Shown here one piece after another: positions 1-10,699 of a stretch of DNA of 64,000 bases. Both the position numbers and the translations under genes were made by a program. The notes beneath the pieces were generated by a model. That model did not search any database. It saw nothing but the letters and a program-made list of their open reading frames with translations, and had not been told where the DNA came from. The first letter of the stretch is position 1. Each line of letters begins with the position of its first letter. The DNA is taken from the NCBI GenBank assembly GCA_022606425.2, contig JAHDVF020001229.1, positions 806,001-870,000 on the forward strand. The letters are read 5' to 3'. Origin of the DNA: Lepidostoma basale. Lineage: Eukaryota > Arthropoda > Insecta > Trichoptera > Lepidostomatidae.

Positions 1-332
1 AGGTCTCACAAAACCACACTGTTTCCCGTCTTCCCCCTGGAATATAATATCTGTTATTGCGCACAGTACAGTCTTTAGAATTTGTGAATTTGCAAGGATT
101 ATTTTATAGTAAAATAAAAACTGAAAACAGTCAAAATCTTATCAAAACGTGAAATTAAATGTTTTTTTAACGAATAATCACAAGAAACAACGACACGTGT
201 CAAATTTTGCGCGCGAAAATACACCGCGCGCGCAAGTCTTATCTTGTCGGCCGCCAGCCGACAACTGAGTTGTAGCGTACATATAGCGATGTCGGCTGAC
301 ATTCGACAAAATAGTGGTAAGGGTTAATGCGC

Positions 333-492
333 TTGTAAATTTGTATTTACACCCGCTCCCGCTATCGCTCCAGCCGGAGCTTCGCCAGGGTTACAAAAGT
401 CAGTGTATTTTGTAACCCTGACGAAGCTCCGGCGGGACCGAAACCGGTTGGATGTTGAAAAGACTATAGTGGATGTGAATACAAATTTACAA
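333..492. mobile_element. Fold-back element, family N, copy 1
   Basis: A 160-bp imperfect palindrome. The outer arms read TTGTAAATTTGTATT and its reverse complement at 481-492 and just inside. The inner arms 373-398 and 408-433 match over 26 bp with one mismatch around a 9-nt loop. Both arms carry the hammerhead-like module, and the right (+) arm is the better preserved. Other family N copies lie at 36.5, 45.7, 51.2 and 56.5 kb. Confidence 0.7.
418..449 (+). ncRNA. Hammerhead-like motif, family N
   Basis: In order: CTGACGA (418-424), an extra A, a stem GCTCC/GGACC, GAAA (440-443), then CCGGTT. With the last A of GAAA this makes the self-complementary ACCGGT followed by T, so the cleavage triplet would be GTT. 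CC before the core can pair with GG after it. The opposite arm (356-388, minus) keeps the GCTCC/GGAGC stem but has GATA for GAAA. The hammerhead assignment is inference from pattern; activity is unknown. Confidence 0.5.
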
Positions 493-496
493 ATGT

Positions 497-905
497 ATTA
501 ATAATATATTTAATAATGCCACAAAACAAATGAAGTGCTTTGTATGAAAGTAAAGATTTCATTTGTTACATAACAGGTATATTTCAATTTTTGATCCATA
601 TATCTGAATAGAAGGGGTGTTAGCAAGCATGTGATTTGAATATTGCAATCCCACAATGATATAGATAAAGTGAATTAGTTTTCGATATCTAAGTCTGGGG
701 ACAGAAGTTCACATCTGGCAACACTGGGAACACTTGAGATTGAGACTACAAACCGTTGTGACTCGACGTTGCCAAAATTAGTTTAGCAACAAGTTATGTA
801 CTCTTAGCTTAAAGCAAGTAACATAATAAAAATTAAACGATCCACCAAAACTCCCGGTGACTCTATAAACAAATATTGTAAAATTTTCCATAATAAAATT
901 ATTAC
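497..905. other. Non-coding AT-rich stretch
   Basis: No open frame of interest and no repeat family recognised. It contains short ordinary sequence only. Confidence 0.5.
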
Positions 906-915
906 AATTTTTTTT

Positions 916-1140
916 AAAACAACGTTTTTTGAACTATTTCCACTTTTGTCTTTATTTCTGTGTACCTGTGATAGATGAGTCAGTTTATAACAGTGTCACC
1001 AGTGTGTCGATGACAGCGAGCCTGGCGAAAGCGGTTGCGGACAAAATAATGACAATAGTGGAAGAATTTAAAAATATCGTTTTAATAAATTATTTTTTTA
1101 AATGAACTTCCATCAAGAGATTTCCGTAAAATCATTTGAT
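916..1140 (+). mobile_element. Fold-back element, family M, copy 1, with shared tail
   Basis: The left arm (916-958, containing CACTTTTGTCTTTATTTC) is inverted at 1041-1085. It is followed by a tail (AAATGAACTTCCATCAA... at about 1100-1140) that recurs at 46.44 and 63.84 kb. The loop region holds a hammerhead-like module. Confidence 0.6.
993..1040 (+). ncRNA. Hammerhead-like motif, family M (decayed)
   Basis: A TGTCGA-T-stem-GAAA series homologous to the better copy at 43552-43603. Stem II is damaged (GACAG against CTGGC) and the hexamer after GAAA is altered. Confidence 0.35.
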
Positions 1141-1202
1141 AAAGTTGTTATAATACTCGTAGTTACCCTATTTTATCGAATATAAAACAAATCATATTAT
1201 AT

Positions 1203-1490
1203 AAAGAAAAAATATATTAACGACGTAAAGGGAACAATAGTATAGTAATAAAGGAAGACCGAAGAAAATTGTATATACTCGTATATTATAATATGTATGT
1301 TTAAAAAAATGTACCATATACTTTAATTAGGTTCAAACGACCTATCGTATACAAACAAAAAAAAGGCATGATCAAATCAATCAAATATTTAATTAAAGAA
1401 ATGAAAAAAATATGTTAGAAAATAATAGTGTAGAAGTATTTTATTTCTTCCCTTCGGAAAGACGGCGTGATGATTAGTTAGTTATTTAAA
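1203..1490 (+). mobile_element. LINE-A 3' fragment, highly decayed
   Basis: Matches other LINE-A copies at the segment encoding the decayed VNDVNGT / GRPRK region (from about 1215) and at the 3' terminus CGGCGTGATGATTAGTTAGTT (1463-1484). The middle holds unrelated AT-rich sequence. Stops in all frames. Confidence 0.6.
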
Positions 1491-1684
1491 ATATGTAAAT
1501 CTTTGATACGTTTCACAAAATAATGCATAACATAACATATACTGTTGCTCTTATTTGTATTTTTAATATTTATATAATTGATTTCAGAACGCTCTGTATA
1601 TATGGTCGGCATAACAATTTATTAAATTTATAATGTTTTCGCAACATTTATCAAAGATTGTATATTGTATTTTGCTTCTCGAAT

Positions 1685-1760
1685 AATGATGTAAAACTCT
1701 AGTATTTAATATTTATGAAAATATCAGATTTCTAGAAGTTTTGTTACATTATTAAATACG
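1685..1760. mobile_element. Family F fold-back arm
   Basis: Contains the F arm signatures GATGTAAAACTC and TTTCTAGAAGTTTT. The opposite arm is not next to it; about 180 bp of other sequence separates it from the next F copy. Confidence 0.5.
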
Positions 1761-1764
1761 GGAT

Positions 1765-1870
1765 AAGGGTTTTCTACGCCCTGGTGGCTCCATATCGTGA
1801 GCTTGCTGTTGCAATCGCGAATATTGATGCTGCAGACAGATATAGAAAATATTACGAACGAGTCAAGTTT
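1765..1870 (+). mobile_element. Possible LINE-O remnant
   Basis: One frame reads roughly LVAPYRELAVAIANIDAADR, which resembles the LFRLAQDREAYA / AIANVGG ends of the LINE-O copies at 25.4 and 49.7 kb. Short and decayed, so it could be chance. Confidence 0.25.
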
Positions 1871-1944
1871 CTAACGTAAGAATTTTTGATATTTTACTAA
1901 ATTCTGATGCCAGAACAGCATGACTTGTAAATATATATTGTTTC

Positions 1945-2075
1945 TTTGACAGTGGTGTAAAACTCTGTATTAAATATTTAATATTGATGAAAACGTATGT
2001 TTTCTAGAAGTGTTTTATTCATTTTGAACATTACAATGCCTAAGCTTGGCGAAACAAGCCATTCTCATAAAACTC
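1945..2075 (+). mobile_element. Family F fold-back copy with motif remnant
   Basis: Left arm with GGTGTAAAACTC, AAACGTATGTTTTCTAGAAG, then GCC-loop-GGC-GAAAC at 2038-2055 followed by AAGCC in place of ATGTC. The hammerhead-like hairpin and GAAA are kept, but the upstream core and hexamer are damaged. Confidence 0.5.
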
Positions 2076-2261
2076 AATCTAATGGACACTGTCCAATGTT
2101 TTGAATTCTTCAAATCATTTAGGAATGGAATTTAGAGACAAAAAGATATTTAGGACAAAAAATAATAGTTCTATTTTATAAACATTATTTTGTGACTGGA
2201 TTGTGAGTAAAATAATTTAAAAAGTACACTGAACTGGTTAATATATTAGTTACTTACTTTA

Positions 2262-2495
2262 ATTATATGTAAACGACGTAAACGGAACAATATATAGAGG
2301 AAAGTCGAGGAAAACGTGGCACGATCGAATCAATCAAATATTAAATATCGGCCACTTGAGAAGTCAGAGAAATTGATGTGCTTGCATGACACGATATATA
2401 AATGTTTAGGAAGCGAACGAAGTCAGGAAATTACAGTATGGCGGTCTATTATTTCTGTCTACCCCTTTGGGGAGACGGCGTGATGGTTTATTCAT
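2262..2495 (+). mobile_element. LINE-A 3' fragment
   Basis: 3' end of LINE-A from the GTAAACGACGTAAACGGAAC segment through the terminus GGGGAGACGGCGTGATGG. It encodes a decayed GRPRKTWHDQINQIL-type C terminus. No intact frame. Confidence 0.8.
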
Positions 2496-2534
2496 GATTT
2501 GGTATTCAGTCAATATCGTTTCCTGTTGAACATA

Positions 2535-2640
2535 TGACTCTCCCATACTTCTCCACATATTCCTATATTGTGCCTTCTGCATCCAGTCACCAGCAAGTAT
2601 TTTTATGTCATCGGTCCATGGTAGAGGTGGAATATTATAG
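2535..2640 (-). mobile_element. LINE-D 3' fragment
   Basis: Shares CCCATACTTCTCCACATATT and CTTCTGCATCCAGTC-like sequence with 10300-10390. The copy is short and ends near 2640, next to the LINE-K copy. Confidence 0.55.
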
Positions 2641-2649
2641 AATATGTAA

Positions 2650-3105
2650 GCTTATTCTGTGATCATGTGATCACCTATGGTCTGGAAACCATTACGCTAA
2701 CTGCCAATATGGTACATAAACTAAAATGTGCGCAAAGGTCCATGCAAAGACAAATGTTAGACGTATTTCTAAAAGACAAAATAAGAAATGAAGAAATAAG
2801 ACGCCGAACAAAAGTCATAGACATAATGGACCTTGTCGCTAAGCAGAAATGGCAGTGGGCAGGTCATGTCGCCAGATAGGAAACAGAGCGATGAGTGCCC
2901 AGAGTCCTCAAATGGAGACCATGGAATTGAAAAACCGGAGTGGGCCGACCCCAAAAAAGATGAGCCGACGACATTATCCCTGTCGCGGGTAAAATGTGGG
3001 AAAGAAAAGCCCAAGATAGAGTGGATTGGAAAAAAATGGAGGAGGCCTATATCCAGCCGTGGAAAGATGGCTGAGGAAGAAGTAGAAGAAGAAGCTTATT
3101 TTTAA
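2650..3105 (+). mobile_element. LINE-K group, 5'-truncated 3' end
   Basis: Reads as the C terminus of an endonuclease/reverse-transcriptase LINE protein: ITYGLETITLTANMV, RNEEIRRRTKV, KQKWQWAGHVAR, and after stops and frame changes EEAYIQPWK. It ends in a (GAA)n tail at 3075-3095. The catalytic RT domain is absent. The longest open stretch is 2667-2879 (70 codons). Confidence 0.8.
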
Positions 3106-3745
3106 CAGTGAAAAATGGGCGAACCTTCAATTCAATCCTAAAGTTCTCCGAGTTGCGTGAGAATGGCCAATTTTAACCCCACCACGTACTACCCAGCACA
3201 AAATTTGTGCGAGACGCTTCTCTTATGGGGTTTAAAATTTCACCCTCCAAATACTTAAAGTCTAAATGCTCTCCAAAGTTACGGAATCCTTTCGACAAAT
3301 ATCGCCAACGCCCGCCTGGGACATGTGTATGCGGTAGGGACTGCAATCCGGCAAAGAACATTGCCGCTTATACCGGTAATGAAGACCACACAGGAACCAC
3401 GTTTTCAATACTAACTATAACAATAAACTATTTGAAAATGTAATTTACCAACACGTAGTTCCGAAGTTTCCTGCATAAGGATACAAAAAAATTAAAAGCA
3501 TAAAAAAACACTATAAAATAAAATGTTTGAAAAGAAAAAGATCATTCATTGAATAAAGATAATGGCGTTGAAATTTTGCATATTAATAATAGAAATATAA
3601 CTTTAAACAATCTCGAAATTTGAGAAATCAAAAAACCAATTAAAAATAAATAAAATATTAAAAATAATCAAATAAATTTAATGTCCAATCTTTGATTTAT
3701 TTCCTTTGTTATAAGTTAATACCTGAACTCCAATAAGAACTTTAA
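3106..3745. other. Non-coding stretch, no recognised repeat
   Basis: A 78-codon + frame (3207-3443) is open but shows no recognised family and no codon pattern that would support a gene. The rest is AT-rich. Confidence 0.4.
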
Positions 3746-3747
3746 AA

Positions 3748-4095
3748 TAACTAACTAACTTACTAACTAACCATCACGCCGTCTCTCCGAAGGGGTAGGC
3801 AGAAAGAATGGACTGACACACTTTTCTTTCCTGACATATTTCTCTCGCTCATACATCGTGTCATGCACGCGCGTCGATTTCTCTGACTCCTCACATGGCC
3901 GACATTCAATATTTGATTTATTTGATCGTGCCACGTTTTCCTCGGTCTTCCTTTATTTCTGGTTCCATTTACATCGTTAACATATAATTTTTTTACCATT
4001 CTTTCTTCATTCATCTTTCCATATGTCCAAACCATCTTAATGATCCTTTCATTATTCTGTTCATAACACCATCATTCGCACCGCATTCATTGTTT
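3748..4095 (-). mobile_element. LINE-A 3' fragment
   Basis: Starts with the complement of the (TTAG)n tail (3748-3770), then CCATCACGCCGTCTCTCCGA. The minus frame 3763-4035 reads ERMVKKLYVNDVNGTRNKGR and then a decayed C terminus. Homology is lost near 4095. Confidence 0.85.
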
Positions 4096-4139
4096 CTCAA
4101 TATAGTAGCATATATACATTTTCCAAAAATAGTTGTCAT

Positions 4140-4288
4140 ACGTGGTGGTCGTAAGAAGGGGAATGTTGTAATATATAAAGCGATCGCTTAACCCAACCAA
4201 TGATAAGTCCTGTAAACGCCTAGACCACCATATTCTGTTTCCAAATAATTTACATCTTCGTCTCTATTGAGATACAATTAATATTAAA
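4140..4288 (-). mobile_element. TIR element family B, partial
   Basis: Complement of the B core (CATTGGTTGGGTTAAGCGAT, AATAGAGACGAAGATG). Matches the copies at 5645, 8940 and 19680. One end appears truncated. Confidence 0.65.
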
Positions 4289-4329
4289 TATTAAATTTTT
4301 GTGCAAATATTGAAACATGAAAAAAATCT

Positions 4330-4796
4330 AAATTATATTGTAAATAGCATTTTCGGTTTTACCGTTAAAATGCCGGTATCTTGTGCGGTTATGATCCCTG
4401 GGATTATTTACGTGTGTGCACACACCCACACATTGATACGCCGTTGGAGCAAACTTTGTTAAGAGTTGCGCCCCCCGCCTCGGCGATTTCACCTACATAT
4501 ATCTATCTCAAATACTTTCACCAAACATCCCCGAGAGGTTTATACACGCTAAGGACTTGTGCACACAGAACGCGGTGCAGCGCGCTAAGACTTTCGGATT
4601 ACAAACATCGCGGCCCCGCGCGGGTGGGGCGCCGGGCGCACTGCTATGAAGTGTTTGTAGAAAGTTATCTAATTGTTACTGCGGTTTGTGTCCTGCTTGC
4701 TCTAGCCAGCGAGAGATGTGTCTTACTAACTAGCCTTTACGCCGCTTCGATCGCCACATTTCTTCGGCCACCACCTCTTCGAACAAAATATCAGTT
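4330..4796. other. Low-copy GC-richer island with a 142-codon chance ORF
   Basis: GC-richer than the surroundings. A + frame at 4381-4809 is open for 142 codons, but it is low-complexity in composition, matches no family I recognise, and its last codons run into the LINE-A tail. I treat it as non-coding unique DNA. Confidence 0.4.
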
Positions 4797-5500
4797 TTTT
4801 ACTAACTAACTTACCATCACGCCGTCTCCCCGGAGGGGAAGGCAGAAAGAATGGAACGCCACACTGTTCTGTCCTTACATATTTCTCTCAGTTTCTCAAC
4901 ATTCATACATCGTGTCATGCACGCGCGTCTATTTCTCTGACTCCTCAGGTGACCGATATTTGATTTATTTGATCGTGCCACGTTTTCCTCGGTCTTCCTC
5001 TATTTCAAGTTCCATTTACATCGTTCACATATAATTTTTTTACCATTCTTTCTTCATTTATTCTTTCCATATATCCAAACCATCGTATTGATCCTTTCAT
5101 TATTTTGTTCATGACACCATCATTCGCACCGCATTCACTTCTTATATATCCATTCGACACTCTATCATATACAGATTTGCCACACATTCGTCTTAGAGAT
5201 CTCATTTCTACTGCATTTATTCTACTTTCATCCTTCTTTTGCCAGTTCCATGCTTCACTTCCATACATAAGGGTCGGCACAAGAACACTATTGTGCACTG
5301 CCATTTTGGCTTTTTTGGATAGGCTTTTGTTTGCTATGACAACTTAAGTGCACCATTTATTCTGTTGCCTGCCCCAACCCTTCTTTCAATATCCTTCTCC
5401 ACCCTCCCACCCTTTGTAAACATACTTCCTAAATAAACAAATTCATCCACTTGTTCCAGATTTTCACCGTTTCCACTAATGTTGCAGACTATCATGCATC
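4797..5500 (-). mobile_element. LINE-A, longest fragment in the window
   Basis: About 700 bp of the 3' half. The minus frame 5005-5304 (99 codons) reads MAVHNSVLVPTLMYGSEAWN, INAVEMRSLRRMCGKSVYDR, ECGANDGVMNKIMKGS. Upstream (5305-5500) the minus strand still resembles the EQVDEFVYLGSMF / RRVGAGNRINGAL part of this protein type. It ends in the complement of the (TTAG)n tail. The copy is 5'-truncated and inactive. Confidence 0.85.
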
Positions 5501-5519
5501 GGTTTTTTTTTTATAGAAA

Positions 5520-5632
5520 TAAACTAACTAACTAACTAACTATCACGCGGGCTCCCCGAAGAAGTAGGCAGAATGAATGTACCACCACACTTTTCTTTCA
5601 TGACATACTTCTCTCGTTTCCTAAAAAAAAAA
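5520..5632 (-). mobile_element. LINE-A 3' terminal fragment
   Basis: The tail complement AACTAACTAACTAACTATCA is followed by about 90 bp of LINE-A 3' sequence, then breaks at an A-run. It lies 20 bp beyond the previous copy. Confidence 0.8.
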
Positions 5633-5644
5633 TGTATTTTTTAA

Positions 5645-5815
5645 GGATTAATTGTATCTCAATAGAGACGAAGATGTTAATTGTTTTCTGGGAACAGAAT
5701 ATGGTGGCCGAGGCGCTTACAGGACTTATGACCTGTCATTGGTTGGGTTAAGCGATCGCTTTATGTTAACAACATTCCCCATTCCTCCCTTCTTACGACC
5801 ACCACATCTGAAAAA
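5645..5815 (+). mobile_element. TIR element family B
   Basis: Contains TGTATCTCAATAGAGACGAA, CTGTCATTGGTTGGGTTAAG and the ACGACCACCACATCTG end. A 60-codon frame through it is shared with the 19.6-kb copy only because the DNA is similar. Confidence 0.65.
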
Positions 5816-6905
5816 AGTTTGTTTTGAAACTTAAATAATGGAAAAGCTACAGTCTTAAATACTGTTATTAGTTATAAAAATGTTTTTATTACGCGTCAAG
5901 CCGTATGTACATACGCGGTGTGTATGTGTGCGGGACAGTCGCAGTTGGATTGAACTTGTGCGTCACTGGTCAGCTAATGTCCGTATATCTGGTGCGTCAG
6001 AGAAAAGTACATCCAAGTGTCTCCGTCAGTAGGAAAAGTCAAACAAAGAAACCGCTAGTACCTATTTACAGCGCGGCTGAGGGGGTACACGCATTTTCAA
6101 GTATACTTTATGAATAATAAATTATTCCGAGGAATCTCATTTTTAAAAACATTATTTGTTTTACTTTGTTATACAAATTATCTCCCCCCCTCAAATTTCG
6201 ACGAGAGCAGACTGTAATTAAATTCTATACCGAGAATGGCGCTCCGAAATTATTTTAATTCCAGGCGAGGCGAGGTATAAAAAATCAATGCATGTTAATC
6301 AAATTTCTTGAAAAGTCTGAGAGAGTCTTACAAACTTAGCGCCGATTAAAAGTTTTAAACACTTATTTTCTCAGTCGGTAATTGCACTTGGGTTTTAGTT
6401 TAAATTCGATGGTGTAATTCGATTTCTACTTCTTTGCCAAATTCTGGTACGAGCAGCTCGCGCTGCACGCTATATCGTAATCTCCAAATTAAAATTAATA
6501 ACTGCCTTCGCATCGCCTCGCGTTCCTAGCATCGATACTACATCATATTATTTTAGTCGCTTTTTATTTCGTCACTCCGAACTAGCTACGTTAGATCCAT
6601 CTCCCCTTCAGAAATTCTCTACTACTTAGTTGTAAATTATACAAAACATCTTAATACCGCCCGAGGGAGGGTCGCGCGGATGCAATTCTGAACCGCCTTG
6701 CCTCAAATATCAATATCCTTTGTAACACCGAGCACAGCTTTATCGAGATAATCATAGTTCTATAGAGGACAGTTTTGTTTCATTCATACCTTTATGTATT
6801 CTGATAATAAACCTACGGGCGTTTAAAACTCCGTAAAACATACTTGTAACAATCGATATTCCTTTTTTAGATGCATTTTAAATCTTGTCGCCTATAAAAT
6901 AAGTA
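5816..6905. other. Low-copy stretch
   Basis: No repeat family recognised. A 70-codon + frame at 5905-6117 has no recognised homology. GC is somewhat raised between 6190 and 6700. I see no splice-flanked exon. Confidence 0.4.
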
Positions 6906-6910
6906 AATAA

Positions 6911-7057
6911 AATGGTTCATATTTGAATAAATATAAATGATTTTTGTATTTTTACAACACTTTTCACATACGTTTTTCGGTTACGACAGAACCTTTTTCA
7001 ATATACAATACAAAATGGTTTAAAAAAGTGCAGTTACATTTATTCAAATATGAATCC
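6911..7057. mobile_element. Fold-back element, family W
   Basis: Left arm GGTTCATATTTGAATAAAT and right arm ATTTATTCAAATATGAATCC, extended with mismatches. The interior carries a hammerhead-like series on the minus strand. Confidence 0.5.
6968..7002 (-). ncRNA. Hammerhead-like motif, family W (weak)
   Basis: On the minus strand: TTGAAAA, an extra A, GGTT...AACC stem, GAAA, then AACGTATG. C3 and G8 of the hammerhead core are not conserved, so it is probably decayed. Confidence 0.3.
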
Positions 7058-7194
7058 ACAACACAAAGTGAAGGCGAATATAAATAGAAGAAAAATGGTT
7101 CAATTTCAAGTTTTCAGCCATTTGAAAATTAGCCCGTATATTATAATAAATTAAATGTATGTTTGTTAAAATAACTAACAATATATTAACGCAA

Positions 7195-7440
7195 GATATT
7201 CTTCTTCTTCTTGTGCCTTATCAGGTTTCACAGATATTGGCCATCATTTCTGAAAAGGATTCGCTGTCTTGTGCCACCTGTATAAACTCTGCGCTCGTTT
7301 TTCCATTCAATTATTTAATCAAGCGTTTGGCTTCTGCCAGAACCACGTTGTCTTTTAATCTTGCCCATTATCATAAGTTGAAGGACATCATATCTCTACT
7401 CGTATATCCAGGGAAATTGGGAGCCGGACAAAAAAATTGA
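7195..7440 (-). mobile_element. Unassigned LINE 3' end
   Basis: Begins with the complement of a (GAA)n tail (TTCTTCTTCTTCTTG). The downstream pattern is typical of LINE 3' ends. The 93-codon + frame is the antisense of this fragment. Confidence 0.45.
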
Positions 7441-7519
7441 ACATTACATTTTAATAATTCTATGCTTCAAAGAACTCTTCTCAAGACTTCTGAATTGCTG
7501 ACCAAATCGGTCTATGGTA

Positions 7520-7805
7520 TACGAAGATACATTATTAAGAAGAGATGATCTTAGAGTCAGAAACGATTCAATGAGATAAAAAAAACAAAGGTCACTGACA
7601 TCTTACAATGTGTAGCGATTCAAAAGTGGCAATAGGCAGGTCACGTAGCTAGAACATCGTACATAAAATAGACAATAAATCTGTTGACTTGGAGACCAGA
7701 AATAGCAAAGAAAAGTTCAGAGTTATCCGAATGAAGTTGGCAAAAGACAGAGTAGTGTGAAAGCTTACGGAGGAGACCTTCGTCCAGGAGTGGACATAAA
7801 TATGC
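7520..7805 (+). mobile_element. Decayed LINE 3' end
   Basis: Frame-shifted reading KVTDILQCVAIQKWQ, AGHVART and EETFVQEWT, the usual order of a LINE-K/J-type C terminus. Several stops. Confidence 0.6.
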
Positions 7806-7989
7806 TCAATAAGAATTAGACTATAAAATTACGTATATAATTTTGGCTCGTGTATTGTAATATTATACCCATATAATCATATCCGTGTCTATTTGGCATA
7901 AACACGCATGTCTGTTTTTGTCGATTTTGAAATTTTAATGTCAATATGTTATTAAATCCCAACTACATATCATAGCAAAAGGTTTTGTT

Positions 7990-8292
7990 TTTAAAACTCC
8001 TAGATTTTGCACAAAGCCAATAGAATAAATTATAAAGAGATATGTGAGGTTGAGGATATTATAAGATAGAGCCGACAGCGAAAAAGGAACTGGTACGGTC
8101 ATGTTCAAAGAATGGACACCACCAGACTCCCCTATATTGCATTGCATAATCAGCCTCATGGGACTCGTCCTCATGGAAGACCTCCTAAAAGATGAAAGGA
8201 TAGCTGGGAGTCTATACCTCACAGGAGGAGCAACACTCTGGAGAACAGAGTACATAGGTATACAACAAGGAAGAAAAAGAAGAAGATAAATT
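7990..8292 (+). mobile_element. LINE-C 3' end
   Basis: Across frames it reads RNWYGHVQRMDTTRLP, LHNQPHGTRPHGRPPK and DSWESIPHRRSN, ending in a GA-rich AAGAAAAAGAAGAAG tail. Homologous to 41868-41998 and 58682-58990 on the minus strand. Confidence 0.7.
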
Positions 8293-8935
8293 ATCAAATT
8301 CAAACATGGTAAAACGTGAATGATATGTAAAAAATCTGACGAAATACGAAAAAAATAGCTCAACAAATTAACGTAATGATTTTTAAAAACAAAATTTATA
8401 ACTCGACTATTTTCATGACGTATTTTTGTATAATAACTTCTTTTAATTTTAAAAGACGAAAAAGCGACATATGTTCTTTTGCTAACTTAATACTGATGTA
8501 TATCCTGTGTATCATATCTATCATGGCTAGGGAGTAATTTTGTCTCGTAATAACCTAAGATCTAATTATTATTATTACTTATGGGACATTGCTGGATAAA
8601 TAAATTACATGTTATTAATTCCGTCGTGGAATATAGAAAATCCTCTAAGGAATACCACCGGTCACAAATTTCAAAGACGATATAATGATTATTTTATTTT
8701 GTTTGGTATTTATTTATTTAGGGTAGCATATAACGATTGTAATACACATATAAAAACATCTAGAAACAATAAAATAAGGCCAACTACATGCTACCACAAA
8801 TATAAATGATAAATAGAATTAACAATATACAGACTTATAAATATTAAAGAGTTAAAATAGTAATAATAATAAAACTAAAGAAACATTATAGAAATACTTG
8901 TACACGAACTACTGGATTTCACCCATTGCGGGCTA
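8293..8935. other. AT-rich non-coding stretch
   Basis: No element recognised. The last 50 bp (CACCCATTGCGGG and flanks) match, inverted, the flank of the B copy at 19850-19900, so family B may extend past its terminal repeat. Confidence 0.4.
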
Positions 8936-8939
8936 TCAA

Positions 8940-9154
8940 TTCAAGAATCAACTGTATCTCAATAGAGACGAAGATGCAAATTGGAAACAGAATATGGTTG
9001 ATTAAGGTGTTTACAGGACTTATGACCTGTCATTGGTTGTGTTAAGCGCACGCTTTATGTAATATAACATTCCGCATTCCACTTTATTTTTTATGACCAC
9101 CATGTCTGGCAAATTTTTGGAAGTTGTATAATTGAGATACAATTGATTCTTGAA
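8940..9154 (+). mobile_element. TIR element family B, best-bounded copy
   Basis: A 215-bp element with about 24-bp terminal inverted repeats: TTCAAGAATCAACTGTATCT at the left and its complement ending at 9154, with one mismatch. The core CTGTCATTGGTTGTGTTAAG is shared with the other B copies. It has no coding capacity, so it is MITE-like. The superfamily is not identified. Confidence 0.7.
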
Positions 9155-10262
9155 ACATTATAGTTTCATATATTTTGAACATAACACAAATTAACTATAA
9201 TGCAAACCGAATCTGAACACATTACAATTACTTTATTTAAATTTAAAATTTACTCATGTAGATTTAAAACATTGATTTTTAAATCGATAATATATTTTGT
9301 TTTAACAAAAATTTCGAATTTCAATAGTGACAAAACTAACCAAAATAAATTCAAACTTAATTCTAAAAATAAAATAAAAACGCATGTCATAGATGTCCTA
9401 TCGGCAAATGAAATTTTTGTTTTGGATTTTGAAGACTTATTTATTTACTTAAACATATAGGATTCCCACTGCTAACCCGAAGCTGTTATAGGCGCTACGA
9501 CGCCTTTCGTCGGATTCGCTCTATTCGTAGGCCCGTCCATCCCTTGTCCATGCGGGACTCAGTATAAGTATATATATATATATTGACAAATCATTTGGAA
9601 CCCAGGTCACATTAAATCTACCTTATTTTATCCTTATATGTCTCGCCGTACATGTAAATTTATAAAAAATATGAAACACTCATAATAAATAAAATAAAAT
9701 GACAAAGGAGTCACAAATACATTTAAAAAATCTTACACATGGGTACATTATAGCAGGAAATCAAAAGAGGGATAGAGGAGACAAATGCAGAATGGGGGTA
9801 GTGGAAGACATTCTTTATTACATGAAGGACAAGGGATTTGTTTAAGGGAGTAACAACATAATTATAATTAAAGATATAGCCGCGAGGGAGAAGGACGAGG
9901 CCCAGCTCTGCGGGTAACCCCCACCCCCAGCGTGACAACCTGCACCCCCTCAGAGGGGTCAGCGACGGCGCGATGACGGTGACATCCGGAGAGACAATCG
10001 ACCGTTTTAAACACATCATACTAATATAATTAACCAACAAAGAGAAACAAGAAACGAAATAGAACAGAAGTAGCAAAGAAACATCAGTAACAGAGAAAGA
10101 CAAAGATGCAACAATAATAAAAGGAAACATGAGAGTCCAGGAGGAGCACCCCCAATCTCTACTGGCTTGAATGATGTCTTGTGTTATGAGAACGGCTAAG
10201 TGTCGGCCTCGGCAAATACATCAGTCTACGCTCTCACGAACACTCTCAGGCATGTTTGCTAA
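9155..10262. other. Low-copy region with a GC-rich insert
   Basis: AT-rich to about 9465. A GC-richer segment at 9466-9565 and a second at 9890-9995 are unlike their flanks. Minus frame 9723-10130 (135 codons) is open but unrecognised. It could be a fragment of an unrecognised mobile element; there is nothing decisive. Confidence 0.35.
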
Positions 10263-10264
10263 CT

Positions 10265-10545
10265 TACTTATATACCAGATGTTGTCCACTGCTGGACATA
10301 AGCCTCCCCCATACTTCTCCACATATTCCAATCTTGTGCGTTCTGCATTCAGTCTGCAACCATTTTTCAAATGTCATCAGACCATCTGCTACTTCTATCT
10401 TCACGTAGTCTCTACTCCACTACCCTTCTGTTTCATATTTATATATGTCCCACAAATGACCATTTGAGCTTAGCCACCCTTTCGACAACAACCGTTACCT
10501 TCACGTTCTACGTATCTCAGTATTCCTCATTCGGACTTACATGTA
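10265..10545 (-). mobile_element. LINE-D 3' end
   Basis: Reverse complement of a LINE tail: TTGTCCACTGCTGGACATAA, CCCATACTTCTCCACATATT, then a segment resembling the GRP..RWxDDI region in decayed form. Homologous to 2535-2640. Confidence 0.6.
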
Positions 10546-10606
10546 GCATGGCTCTTTCATTTTTCTTTGTGCTACACAGAGTGCCCTTATGGCCGAATTG
10601 GTGAAG

Positions 10607-10694
10607 TGCATTCTGCGTTTCAGAAAGTCGTGCATTATGCTTTTTAAAAAGTCATTCATTCTACGTTTCAGGAATTTAAAGTCTGAAACGCAGA
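10607..10694. repeat. Short inverted repeat
   Basis: ATTCTGCGTTTCAG (about 10609-10622) is perfectly inverted as CTGAAACGCAGAAT (about 10682-10695). A third, direct near-copy ATTCTACGTTTCAG lies between them. Origin unknown. Confidence 0.55.
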
Positions 10695-10699
10695 ATTTG

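Noticed and set aside
4381..4809. 142-codon + frame as a possible gene
   Set aside because: No recognised domain, odd composition, and it ends inside a LINE-A tail.
5652..5834. Conserved peptide shared with 19528-19761 (TYDLSLVGL...FPIPP)
   Set aside because: It lies in TIR family B; the conservation is at DNA level and one copy reads antisense to the element.
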